A DNA stretch of 64,000 bases from Methylobacterium sp. J-070 (GTDB taxonomy: Bacteria; Pseudomonadota; Alphaproteobacteria; Rhizobiales; Beijerinckiaceae), in assembly GCF_022829385.1 (NCBI RefSeq), contig NZ_JAKSXX010000101.1, forward strand, positions 62,001-126,000, given 5' to 3'. The position numbers were made by a program, and so were the translations under genes. Positions 37,719 through 46,026 of this stretch are shown one piece after another. The notes below the pieces were generated by a model. The model was not told the origin of the DNA and did no database searches. It saw only the letters and a list, made by a program, of their open reading frames with translations. Positions within the stretch are counted from its first letter, which is position 1. Every line of letters begins with the position of its first letter.

Positions 37719-38966
37719 TCACCCCCCGCGACGCGCCGCCTCGATCGTCAACCCCAGGCCCACGGAGCCGAACGTGTCGCCCTCCACCACCCGGGCGGCA
37801 GGCAGCGCCGCCGTCAGCGCGGCGCGCAGATGCGGCAGGCCCGTCGAGCCGCCCGTGAGGAACAGGGCGTCGATGCGCTCCGGCGCCAGCTCGGCTTGGG
37901 CCAGGCAGCGGCCGATCCGGGCCGCCACCGCCCGGGCGAGGTCGCCCGTCTGCCCCGACAGGGTCGCGCGGTCGATCCGCGCCGTGAGCCCGCCCTCCAC
38001 CAGGCCGAGATCGAGGTCCGTGGCGCCGTCCTCGGAGGCCGCGATCTTGGCGCCCTCCACGGCGCCCGCCAGGGCGTGCCCGCGCTCGCCCTCCACGGCG
38101 GCGCGCAGCCGCGCGACGAGGTCGGGCCGGGCGCAGTCGCGGATCACCTCGTCGATCTCGCGCAGGGTCTTGGCGTTGTAGAGCCGGTTGATCGCCGACC
38201 ACGTGGCGAGGTCGTGGTAGTAGGCGTTCGGCACGGCGAGGTCGCCCCGGCGCATGGGGCTGCCGAGGCCGAGCAGCGGCATCACCGTGCCGAGGCTGAG
38301 CTGCCGGTCGAAATCGGTGCCGCCGATGCGGACGCCGTCATTGGCCAGGATGTCGCCGCCCCGGTCCGTCCGGCCCCGGCGCTCCGGCGACAGGCGCACG
38401 ATCGAGAAGTCCGAGGTGCCGCCGCCGATATCGGCGACCAGCGCGATCTCCTCCGAGCGGACCTGGCGCTCGTAGTCGAGGGCGGCGGCGATCGGCTCGT
38501 ACTGGAACGAGACGTCCTTGAAGCCGACATCGCGGGCGATGGCGCGCAGCGTCTCCTCGGCGCGGCGGTCGGCCTCCGGGTCGCCGTCGACGAAATGGAC
38601 CGGGCGGCCGTGGACCACGCTGTCGAGGCTCCGGCCGCAGGCGGCCTCGGCGCGCTCCTTCACCGCCGCGAGGTAGCGGGCGATGATGTCGCGCAGGCGC
38701 AGGCGCTGGCGCCCTACCGGGGTCGCCTCCTCCATCAGCGGCGTGCCGAGCACGGATTTCAGGCCGCGCATCAGGCGGCCGGAATGGCCCTCGACATAGG
38801 CGGCGGTGGCGGCGCGGCCGATCACCGGCTCGCGCCCGAGTTCGAAGAAGATCGCGCTGGGAATCGTCCGGTGCGCACCCTCGAGGGGCAGAAGGATCGG
38901 CCCATCCGGACCGGCGGCCCCGAGGGTGGTGTTCGACGTGCCGAAATCGAGGCCGCAGGCCGCCAT
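37719..38966 (-). CDS. Hsp70-family protein (YegD-like, no substrate domain)
   Basis: A 415-residue ATPase domain of the actin/Hsp70 fold. The phosphate-1 motif is LDFGTSN (6-12), phosphate-2 is ADIGGGTSDFS (178-188) and the adenosine motif is LTGGSTGLP near the C-terminus. It lacks the C-terminal peptide-binding domain, like YegD. It is divergent from the HerA-like ATPase gene with a 353-base gap. Confidence 0.88.
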   Translation of the reverse strand: MAACGLDFGTSNTTLGAAGPDGPILLPLEGAHRTIPSAIFFELGREPVIGRAATAAYVEGHSGRLMRGLKSVLGTPLMEEATPVGRQRLRLRDIIARYLAAVKERAEAACGRSLDSVVHGRPVHFVDGDPEADRRAEETLRAIARDVGFKDVSFQYEPIAAALDYERQVRSEEIALVADIGGGTSDFSIVRLSPERRGRTDRGGDILANDGVRIGGTDFDRQLSLGTVMPLLGLGSPMRRGDLAVPNAYYHDLATWSAINRLYNAKTLREIDEVIRDCARPDLVARLRAAVEGERGHALAGAVEGAKIAASEDGATDLDLGLVEGGLTARIDRATLSGQTGDLARAVAARIGRCLAQAELAPERIDALFLTGGSTGLPHLRAALTAALPAARVVEGDTFGSVGLGLTIEAARRGG

Positions 38967-39319
38967 CGTGTCGCGTGTCCGGATTCATTTCGGGGAAGGG
39001 CCGTGGGCCTACAGGGCCGCGGCGCCAGGGTCCAGGCCGGGGGGAGCCGATCGGTCCGGAACGGGTGCTGGCGACCCGCGATCCGGCATTTGCCCCATCC
39101 GTTCACCACACCCTCTTGGTCGTCCCGGAGCCGCGCAGCGGAGCCCGGGACCCGTAACCGCCGACAGAGCCGGCCCTGGCCCAGGTCGACGTTCCGGATT
39201 GCGGGCTTGCTGCGCGGCCCCGGAAAGACGGGTCCATCACCACGGCGCGGCGTGATGCGAAGCGTGGACAGAGTCCCGGCGGGGCGTCCCGATCCGCCGG
39301 CGGCATGCTATGAGGCGCC
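38967..39319. other. Intergenic region with an inverted repeat
   Basis: A 353-base gap between divergent genes with no gene visible. The main structure is the repeat at 39119-39231. Confidence 0.5.
39119..39231. repeat. Inverted-repeat element, GTCCCGGAGCC type
   Basis: GTCGTCCCGGAGCCGCGCAG begins the left arm, and GCGGCCCCGGAAAGACGG ends the right as its imperfect inverse. The left arm also folds alone (GTCCCGGAGCC / GAGCCCGGGAC-like). Sequences of this kind are dispersed repeats in related genomes. No relation to family A is seen. Confidence 0.5.
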
Positions 39320-40816
39320 ATGCGTTCCGACATCGATCTCGGCCTGACCGGCGAGCGCCCCGCGCTCCTCGACCTCACCGAACTGCTCGCCACGCGGCTC
39401 CTGGTCCAGGGCAATTCCGGCTCCGGCAAGTCGCACCTGCTCCGGCGCCTGCTGGAGCAGAGCGCCGGGCTCGTGCAGCAGGCGATCATCGACCCGGAGG
39501 GCGATTTCGCCAGCCTCGCCGACCTCTACGGCCACGTGGTCGTGGAGGCCGACGGCGACGACGTCGCGCTGCAGCGGATCGCCGCCCGGGTGCGCACCCA
39601 CCGGGTCTCGGTGGTGCTGTCCCTGGAGAACCTCGACGCCGACGGGCAGATGCGCGCCGCCGCGGCGTTCCTGGGCGGCCTGTTCGACGCCGACCGCGAC
39701 CATTGGTACCCGATGCTGGTCGCGGTGGACGAGGCGCAGCTCTTCGCGCCGGCCGCCGCCGGCGAGGTCTCGGACGAGGCGCGGCGCCTCTCGCTCGGCG
39801 CCATGACCAACCTCATGTGCCGCGGACGCAAGCGCGGACTGGCGGGCATCATCGCCACCCAGCGGCTGGCGAAGCTCGCCAAGAACGTCGCCGCCGAGGC
39901 CTCGAACTTCCTGATGGGCCGGACCTTCCTCGACATCGACATGGCCCGCGCCGCCGACCTCCTCGGCCTGGAGCGCCGGCAGGCCGAGACGTTTCGCGAC
40001 CTGCCGCGCGGGCATTTCGTGGCGCTGGGGCCCGCTCTGTCGCGCCGCCCGCTCACCATCGCGGTCGGGCCGACCCGCACCGTGAGCCGGAGCGGCTCGC
40101 CGGTGCTCGTCCCCCTCCCCGGCCCGCTGGAGGATGCGCGTGCCCTAATCCTGACGGCGAGCGCGGGGGAGACCGGCACGCCGCTTCCGCCCCGTCCGAA
40201 GCCGCGCCCGGCGGCCGCGCCGGACGTTCTGGTCCAGTTGGCGAATTATCGCCCGCCCGCCCCCGCGGAGGAGCCGGAAGAGGAGGCGATGGACCCGGAG
40301 GCCCGCGAGCCGGCCTTGTCCGAGGTGCTGGCCTCAGTGCTGGCGGATGCCGACGCGGCCGCCTGCACCCCCGCGACGCTCTACCAGGATTTCACGGTCC
40401 GCTGCCGGATCCGGCGCCTGCGCGGCGACACGATGGGCCTGCCCGAATTCAAGCGGCGGCTCGCCGTGGCCCGGGCCGAGGCCGGCGGCGCGGTCGCCGA
40501 CAATTCCGGCTGGGAACGGGCGCAGGGCATCGCCGCCGGCCTGCCGGACGATCTGGCCGGGCTGTTCCTGGTGGTCGCTCGGGCGGCGATCGAAGGCGCG
40601 CCCTGCCCGACCGACACCATGCTGGCCGAGGCCTACGGAACCAGCTCGGGCGGCCGGGCCCGGCGGATGCTGGCTTATTTGGAGGAGCGCGGAGCGATCG
40701 TCACCCGCAAGGACCTGCGGGGCGCGCCGATCATCGCGGTGCCGGATCTCGGCGTCGAGACCGGCCCGGGCGAGCCGCAGCTGATGCCGACGGGGCCGAA
40801 GCGGCGGGCGGGGTAA
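39320..40816 (+). CDS. HerA-like ATP-binding protein
   Basis: A 498-residue P-loop protein. Walker A is GNSGSGKS at 31-38, and the Walker B-like VAVDEAQLF follows at about 133. The GRKRGLAGIIATQR segment resembles the sensor/arginine region of HerA/FtsK ATPases. A C-terminal half of ~230 residues has a Pro-rich linker and a winged-helix-like part. The start is ATG at 39320. No nuclease partner such as NurA is adjacent. Confidence 0.7.
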   Translation: MRSDIDLGLTGERPALLDLTELLATRLLVQGNSGSGKSHLLRRLLEQSAGLVQQAIIDPEGDFASLADLYGHVVVEADGDDVALQRIAARVRTHRVSVVLSLENLDADGQMRAAAAFLGGLFDADRDHWYPMLVAVDEAQLFAPAAAGEVSDEARRLSLGAMTNLMCRGRKRGLAGIIATQRLAKLAKNVAAEASNFLMGRTFLDIDMARAADLLGLERRQAETFRDLPRGHFVALGPALSRRPLTIAVGPTRTVSRSGSPVLVPLPGPLEDARALILTASAGETGTPLPPRPKPRPAAAPDVLVQLANYRPPAPAEEPEEEAMDPEAREPALSEVLASVLADADAAACTPATLYQDFTVRCRIRRLRGDTMGLPEFKRRLAVARAEAGGAVADNSGWERAQGIAAGLPDDLAGLFLVVARAAIEGAPCPTDTMLAEAYGTSSGGRARRMLAYLEERGAIVTRKDLRGAPIIAVPDLGVETGPGEPQLMPTGPKRRAG

Positions 40817-40916
40817 CGGTCCGCGACGCGGTGGCCCGGACGCCGCAAGCCTGCGGCATGTCCGATTGTCTTCCCTCATCCGGACGGGGCGGATGGGAGT
40901 GCGCCGGGATGGCCGG

Positions 40917-41345
40917 TCAGGCGCCGCGCCGGGCTTCCAGCTTGGCGAGTTCCACCGCCGCCCGCAGCTCGATCTCGGCCATGAGCCCATCGAGATGCGG
41001 ATCGCCCGATGAGCCCGCGCGCTCCGCAAGGCGGCCCGCGATGGCGCGCAGCTCCCCGGTCGCGACGCGGCCGCCCAGGATCGCCGCCTTGAGCCGGTCG
41101 AGGCCGTCGAGCAGGTCGTGGCCGCGCTTGGCCGAGCGGCGCCGCCGTTCCTGCGGGGTCTCGCTCTCCGCCTGAAGGAGCAGGACCGCATCGAGGCCCG
41201 CCAGCGTCGCTGCCGCTGCCGGGGCCCCGGCGCCCGCGGGGGCGCTCGGGGACGCGCCGAGGCTGAAGCTGCCCCCGCCTTCGGGCCGCCGGCTGGCTGC
41301 GACGCCGCCCGCGTTCTGGATCGGCTGGCGAGTGTCGACGCGCAT
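40917..41345 (-). CDS. fliX: Flagellar assembly regulator FliX
   Basis: A 142-residue protein. It is Pro/Ala-rich at the start (MRVDTRQPIQ) and helical at the end (LARRGHDLLDGLDRLKAAIL). In Caulobacter FliX couples early flagellar assembly to FlbD activity. It is divergent from flgI, as in Caulobacter, sharing a regulatory gap with a CtrA-like box. Sequence similarity is modest, so position supports the call. Confidence 0.8.
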   Translation of the reverse strand: MRVDTRQPIQNAGGVAASRRPEGGGSFSLGASPSAPAGAGAPAAAATLAGLDAVLLLQAESETPQERRRRSAKRGHDLLDGLDRLKAAILGGRVATGELRAIAGRLAERAGSSGDPHLDGLMAEIELRAAVELAKLEARRGA

Positions 41346-41464
41346 GATCCGGTCCGCGTTGCTCCCCGCATATCGTTTTGCAAGATCGTCCGGCTTTCGG
41401 AAGACGACGATGCGCCCGAACGATCTTGCGCCGCTGCGCAGGATCGGACCCTCGGTCCCTATGG

Positions 41465-41480
41465 TTAAGCGCCGGTAAAC
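41465..41480. promoter_or_regulatory. CtrA-like box between fliX and flgI
   Basis: TTAA-GCGCCGG-TAAAC matches TTAA-N7-TTAAC with one mismatch and exact spacing. It is 120 bases upstream of fliX and 170 upstream of flgI. Confidence 0.5.
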
Positions 41481-41594
41481 GGGGCGGCAGAAGCTGCCGG
41501 GTCGGCAGCTTCGGTCCCGGCGCCGATCGCTGCCGGGTCGGTCATGCGATTGCGAAAACTCAGTCCTGTCAACGGCTTGCCGATCCGGTCCGGC

Positions 41595-41609
41595 TGGCAC
41601 GCCGTTCGC
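41595..41609 (+). promoter_or_regulatory. Sigma-54-like promoter of flgI
   Basis: TGGCACGCCGTTCGC has the invariant GG and GC exactly 10 bases apart and one mismatch to TGGCAC-N5-TTGC. It would give a start near 41621, 27 bases before the flgI ATG, which also favours that start codon. Confidence 0.45.
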
Positions 41610-41647
41610 AGGCTGACGGCATGTCCGTTCACCCTCGAAATACCGGC

Positions 41648-42781
41648 ATGCGTCCGTGTCCCGCGTTCCTCCTCCGCGCCCTGCTCGGCGCCCTCGCGGG
41701 CATGCTGCTGCTCGCCGCCGCGTCGGGCCCCGCTGCGGCCCTGTCGCGGGTGAAGGACCTGGCCTCGATCGAGGGGGTGCGCCAGAACCAGCTCGTCGGC
41801 TACGGCATCGTGGTCGGCCTCAACGGCACCGGCGACACGCTCAACAACATCCCGTTCACCAAGCAGTCGCTCCAGGCCATGCTGGAGCGCCTCGGCGTCA
41901 ACACCCGCGGCGCGACGATGCGCACCCAGAACCTCGCCGCCGTGATGGTGACCGCGAGCCTGCCCCCCTTCGCCGCGCAGGGCACCCGCATCGACGTGAC
42001 CGTCTCGTCGCTCGGCGACGCCAAGTCGCTACAGGGCGGCACCCTGCTGGTGACGCCGCTGCTCGGCGCCGACGGCGAAGTCTACGCCCTGGCGCAGGGC
42101 TCGGTGGCGATCGCGGGCTTCTCCGCCGAGGGCGACGCCGCCAAGATCACCCGGGGCGTTCCGACCAACGGCCGGATCTCCAACGGCGCCAACATCGAGC
42201 GCGAGGTCGCGTTCAAGCTGACGGACGCCCGCACGCTGCGCCTGTCCCTGCGCAATCCCGACTTCACCACCTCGAAGCGCATCGCGGCGGCGATCAACGA
42301 CTTCATGGGCGCCGACACCGCCGAGCCCACCGATCCGGCGACCATCACGATCCAGATCCCGGCCCGCTACAACGGCAACATGATCCGGCTGATCACCGAG
42401 GTCGAGCAGTTGAAGGTCGAACCCGACCAGACCGCCCGGGTGGTGGTCGACGAACGCTCCGGCATCATCGTCATGGGCCGGGACGTGCGCGTCTCCACGG
42501 TGGCGATCGCGCAGGGCAACCTCACCGTGACCATCACCGAGCAGCCGCAGGTGAGCCAGCCGGCCCCCCTGTCGAACGGCCGCACCACCGTGGTCCCACG
42601 CACCGGGCTTAAGGTCGATACCGGCGACGGCAACAAGCTCGCCCTGGTCAAGGAAGGGGTGAGCCTGCGCGAGCTCGTGGACGGGCTGAATGCCCTCGGC
42701 GTCGGCCCCCGCGACCTGATCTCGATCCTGCAGGCGATCAAGACGGCCGGCGCGCTGCAGGCCGATATCGAGCTGATGTAA
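41648..42781 (+). CDS. flgI: Flagellar P-ring protein FlgI
   Basis: A 377-residue periplasmic ring protein. The signal peptide is at about 1-34 (ending GPAAALS), then RVKDLASIEGVRQNQLVGYG, the typical mature start. The C-terminal GVGPRDLISILQAIK...GALQAD is conserved. The ATG at 41648 was chosen over one 27 bases upstream because the sigma-54 site would place the transcript start between them. It leads flgJ and flgN, all in one direction. Confidence 0.95.
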   Translation: MRPCPAFLLRALLGALAGMLLLAAASGPAAALSRVKDLASIEGVRQNQLVGYGIVVGLNGTGDTLNNIPFTKQSLQAMLERLGVNTRGATMRTQNLAAVMVTASLPPFAAQGTRIDVTVSSLGDAKSLQGGTLLVTPLLGADGEVYALAQGSVAIAGFSAEGDAAKITRGVPTNGRISNGANIEREVAFKLTDARTLRLSLRNPDFTTSKRIAAAINDFMGADTAEPTDPATITIQIPARYNGNMIRLITEVEQLKVEPDQTARVVVDERSGIIVMGRDVRVSTVAIAQGNLTVTITEQPQVSQPAPLSNGRTTVVPRTGLKVDTGDGNKLALVKEGVSLRELVDGLNALGVGPRDLISILQAIKTAGALQADIELM

Positions 42782-42806
42782 CCCGAGGGACCAGGAGGGC
42801 CGAACC

Positions 42807-43166
42807 ATGCTGCAGCTCGCCACCATCGCCGCCAAGGCCGCCGCCAGCGTCGGGACCGGCGCGGCCGGGAGCGCCGTCGACGGCATCATCAAGGCCGCCA
42901 AGACCGCCAAGGCGCACAAGACCGCGACCGAATTCGAATCGATGTTCCTGGAATCCAGCCTGGACCGGCTGACCCAGTCGGAGGGCACCGACGGGCCGCT
43001 GGGCGAGAACGGCACGGGCGGCGGGATCTACCGCTCGATGCTGACCAAGGAATACGCGGGACAGATCGTGAAGAGCGGCGGCGTCGGCATCGCCGACTCG
43101 GTGTTCCGTGAGATCATGAAGCTGCAGGGGACCACCGCCGATGGAGCGACCGGTGCAAAGAGCTGA
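42807..43166 (+). CDS. flgJ: Rod-binding protein FlgJ (no muramidase domain)
   Basis: A 119-residue FlgJ N-terminal domain. The conserved FESMFLESSLDRL...GENGTGGGIYRSMLTKEYA...SGGVGIADSV pattern is the rod-binding region, helical. The C-terminal peptidoglycan hydrolase domain of enterobacterial FlgJ is missing, as is usual in alphaproteobacteria. It lies 25 bases after flgI, with AGGAGG as ribosome site, and overlaps the next gene by 26 bases. Confidence 0.88.
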   Translation: MLQLATIAAKAAASVGTGAAGSAVDGIIKAAKTAKAHKTATEFESMFLESSLDRLTQSEGTDGPLGENGTGGGIYRSMLTKEYAGQIVKSGGVGIADSVFREIMKLQGTTADGATGAKS

Positions 43167-43626
43167 ACCGCTCCGCGTCGCGGACCGCCTCAGCGCGGAG
43201 GCGCTCGTCGCGGGCGTCCTCGGCAACATGGCCGCCCTGGAGACGGTGCTGGCCGAGGAGGCCGGCCACGTCCGGGCCGGGCGGCTGCGCGAGGGGATCG
43301 TGGCGGCCGAGCCCAAGGCGGCGCTCGCCGCCGCCTACATGCAGGGCCTGGAGGTCGCCAAGGCGAACGCCGTCGCGCTTAAGCGCTTCAACCCGGAGGG
43401 GGTCGAGACCCTGCGGACGGCGCATAAGCGCTTCACGGTGGTCGTGGAGGCGAACCAGTCGGTGCTGGACAGCGCCCGGACGGTCTCGGAGGGACTGATC
43501 AAGTCGCTGGCGGAGGAGATCGCGCGGGCGCAGATGCCGGCGGGTTACGGCCGTCAGGCGCCGGCCCCGTCTCCCTACGGCCGCGGCGTCCGCAGCGGGC
43601 CGCTGGTCCTGTCGCGGGACCTGTAG
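43141..43626 (+). CDS. flgN: FlgN-like flagellar chaperone
   Basis: A 161-residue helical protein (ALVAGVLGNMAALETVLAEE..., LGVKR/RFNPEGVETLRTAHKRF). FlgN chaperones FlgK and FlgL to the export gate, and both are encoded in the window. It overlaps flgJ by 26 bases. Sequence conservation is low, so the call rests on length, helical pattern and place in the operon. Confidence 0.65.
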   Translation: MERPVQRAEPLRVADRLSAEALVAGVLGNMAALETVLAEEAGHVRAGRLREGIVAAEPKAALAAAYMQGLEVAKANAVALKRFNPEGVETLRTAHKRFTVVVEANQSVLDSARTVSEGLIKSLAEEIARAQMPAGYGRQAPAPSPYGRGVRSGPLVLSRDL

Positions 43627-43642
43627 CCGACCGGCCCCGGCT

Positions 43643-43984
43643 TCAGCGGCGGCCGTTGCCGATCCGCAGGTAGGTCCGCACTTCGCCGAGGTCCGTGTCG
43701 GCGCGGTTGTCGATGGCGAGGCGGCCGGCGACCGTCGGGGCTGCGGCGGCGGCGTGTCCCGCGCGCAGATCCAGCCCGGCGGCGACGTGGCCGGAGACGC
43801 GGATGCAGCTGTCGGTCCCCGGCATGCGAACGAAACCCGGGCCCTTCGACGGGCAGGGCAGCGGCTTCGGCGCCGTCGGGATCTGGCGGAGGTCGAGCGC
43901 CAGAGCCTGGCCAGCCAAGAGCAGCACGGCACAGGCGATCACGGCGCCCGGCAGGCGGATCTGCGGCAAACGGATCTCAGGCAA
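43643..43984 (-). CDS. Short porin-like protein (N-terminal porin segment only)
   Basis: A 113-residue protein with a signal peptide (about 1-29). The mature part has C-P-S-K-G-P-G-F-x-x-M-P-G-T-D-S-C-I-R-x-S-G, the start of alphaproteobacterial porins (Porin_2 type), then TVAGRLAIDNRADTDLGEVR like the second strand of the barrel. A full porin would be ~450 residues, so it is a truncated copy or a small outer-membrane protein. The TTG start at 43984 overlaps the upstream gene's stop by 8 bases; other TTG/GTG starts are possible. Confidence 0.55.
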   Translation of the reverse strand: MPEIRLPQIRLPGAVIACAVLLLAGQALALDLRQIPTAPKPLPCPSKGPGFVRMPGTDSCIRVSGHVAAGLDLRAGHAAAAAPTVAGRLAIDNRADTDLGEVRTYLRIGNGRR

Positions 43985-44252
43985 GCGCGCGCATCCCGTC
44001 CGGCCAAACCAGATCCCGGTGCAGCCGGTCTATGTAACGCTCGACCGTGCCGATGAGCCGGTCGAGGGCGGGTTCCTGCACGCGCAGCCGCGCGAGGTCG
44101 CGGAGCAGGATGTCCAGGGCGGTGGAGCGGTCGTCGGGACGGTGATATCCGGCGCCGTACGCGTCGACCGCCTGCTCCACCGTGGCGATCGCCCCGTCCC
44201 GCGGCGCGGCCCCGAGACGACGGACGAGTTCGACGGGTTCGGAGAGCGTCAT
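43977..44252 (-). CDS. Small hypothetical protein downstream of flgL
   Basis: A 91-residue protein, mostly helical, acidic and basic (ALDILLRDLARLRVQEPALD). I do not recognise it; it does not look like FlaF or FlbT, which often follow flgL in alphaproteobacteria. A strong GAGGGGAGG ribosome site precedes the ATG at 44252, so it is likely translated. It overlaps the porin-like gene by 8 bases. Confidence 0.6.
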   Translation of the reverse strand: MTLSEPVELVRRLGAAPRDGAIATVEQAVDAYGAGYHRPDDRSTALDILLRDLARLRVQEPALDRLIGTVERYIDRLHRDLVWPDGMRALA

Positions 44253-44416
44253 GCGAACCTCCCCTCGGATCAACGGCGGCGCGCAAACAGGTCCACGCAC
44301 CGCGGTTCACCGTGGGAAAACGGCAAGACTGTGATCGCGGCGGCCGATCGAGACTCAAATCACGACAAAGGGATGCCGGTTCATAGCGCAGGCGCCGTCG
44401 ACATCCGGGACCCGCC

Positions 44417-46024
44417 TCAGCTGATGTAGTTGACCAGCGAGAGCTTCGAGAGCGTCGCGGTGACCTGGTAGCTCGCCTGCAGCCGGTTCTGCACGTCGAG
44501 CAGCTTGGCCACCACCTCCTCGGTGGGTGCCTGCTCGATCCCGTCCAGGGTGTTCTGCACGGTGTTCTGGGTGGCCTTGTTGGTCGTGCTGGCGCCGGAC
44601 AGGTGCGACGATGCGAGGGAGAGCTGGGTGACTGTGTCCTGGACGCTGGGGCTCGTGTCGGCGGACGCGAGCAGCGTCCCGGCCTTGTTGAGCACCGTCT
44701 GATAGGTCGCGCGGGTGTTGGCGTCGCTGGTTGTCGGCAGGGCGAACGCCATGGTGGCGAGGCCGGCGAGGACATTCTGGACCGCCGGGTCGATGGCCCG
44801 GGCGCCCGTGCCGATGCTGGCGCTCCCGCTGACCTGGACCGACTGCGTGTCGATCGCCGGGGTCTGGGTCGGGGGTGTCGTGGCCGTGTAGGTGTTCTCG
44901 CCCTGATACCAGAGCACCGTGTCCTGCGGGGTCGCCGGTTGGTAGCCGATCGGGTTGCCACCGGCATCGTACTGGATGCGCTCGGGCATCACGCCGGTGC
45001 CCGAGGGTCCGCCCTTCACCGATCCGGTGAAGAAGTTCGACGCCACGTCCGCGGTGGCGTTCACCGCCAGCGTGCCGCTGGCCGCGCCCTTGAGCGCGTT
45101 GTCCAGGGTCTTGGACAGGTTGTTCATCGTGTCGGTGACGCTCGACCCGATGGCGAAGCTGGTCGTCGAGGTGGAATCCGCGGTCGCCGCCGCCGTGAGC
45201 GTGAGGGTCGTCGCGGTGCCGTCCGGCATGTTGAGCTTGAAGGTGACGCTGTCGCCGGCGGCGGGCTGTCCCGACAGGCCGAGGGTGAAGCTGTTGGCGC
45301 CGCTGGGCAGGGTGCTGAACGTGGCGGTGATTGCCCCGGTCGCCGTCGGTGCCGCGGCCAGGGTGAAGCCGAACTTGCCCCGGGTCTGGCTGTTGGTCTC
45401 GTCCGTGATCGTGACCGACGTGGTGGTGTTGGGCGAAGTCGGGGGCGGCGACTGCGTCAGGCGGCCGTTCTTGCCGGCGCCGAGTTCCGCGGTGACGCGC
45501 TGGTTGATCAGCGTCGTGAGCCCGTCGAGCGTGTTGCCGCTGGAATCGGTCGTTCCGTTCAGGATCGTATCCCCGTCGACCACGGGCTGCGTCGTCGTAT
45601 CGCTTCCGCCGAACAGGTAGTTGCCCCCTGCCGACTGGTTGAGGGCGTCCAGCGCGGTCTGCAGATCGCCCAGGGCGGTCACGCGCCCCGAGACGGACCC
45701 CGCCGAGACGCTCTGCAATCCGTTGTTCAGCGCCGCGCGGGCGCCGGTGCCGAGGCTGGCGACCTGCGTCAGGCTGGTCACCGCCAGGGTCGTCCGGGTC
45801 TGGGCGGCGGTGATGCCGGCCGCGTAGCCGGTGAGCGCGCTGAGCGTCGCCTGGGCGCCGAGCGCCGTGGACCGGCCGGATCCGAGGCCGCCATAGGTCT
45901 GCGACACCTGCCCGCTCGAGACCTGGTTCGACAGGTCGTTGAGCTGATTCTTCAGCGTCAGCAATTGCGAGGCGCTGCGGCTGGTGAGGTAGGAGCCGGC
46001 CGCGAAGGGGGTGATCGTCGTCAT
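44417..46024 (-). CDS. flgL: Flagellar hook-associated protein 3, FlgL
   Basis: A 535-residue protein with flagellin-like helical ends: N-terminal SYLTSRSASQLLTLKNQLNDLS and C-terminal VVAKLLDVQNRLQASYQVTATLSKLSLVNYI. It is longer than most FlgL (~300-400) because of a Thr/Ser/Gly-rich central domain (about 180-370). It starts 3 bases from the flgK stop, so the two are co-transcribed. The gene starts at ATG 46024. Confidence 0.9.
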   Translation of the reverse strand: MTTITPFAAGSYLTSRSASQLLTLKNQLNDLSNQVSSGQVSQTYGGLGSGRSTALGAQATLSALTGYAAGITAAQTRTTLAVTSLTQVASLGTGARAALNNGLQSVSAGSVSGRVTALGDLQTALDALNQSAGGNYLFGGSDTTTQPVVDGDTILNGTTDSSGNTLDGLTTLINQRVTAELGAGKNGRLTQSPPPTSPNTTTSVTITDETNSQTRGKFGFTLAAAPTATGAITATFSTLPSGANSFTLGLSGQPAAGDSVTFKLNMPDGTATTLTLTAAATADSTSTTSFAIGSSVTDTMNNLSKTLDNALKGAASGTLAVNATADVASNFFTGSVKGGPSGTGVMPERIQYDAGGNPIGYQPATPQDTVLWYQGENTYTATTPPTQTPAIDTQSVQVSGSASIGTGARAIDPAVQNVLAGLATMAFALPTTSDANTRATYQTVLNKAGTLLASADTSPSVQDTVTQLSLASSHLSGASTTNKATQNTVQNTLDGIEQAPTEEVVAKLLDVQNRLQASYQVTATLSKLSLVNYIS

Positions 46025-46026
46025 GA

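Larger units (their letters stand above)
41346..41647. other. fliX-flgI divergent regulatory region
   Basis: A 302-base gap. It contains the CtrA-like box at 41465-41479 and a sigma-54-like site at 41595-41609, both described separately. No gene is seen. Confidence 0.55.
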
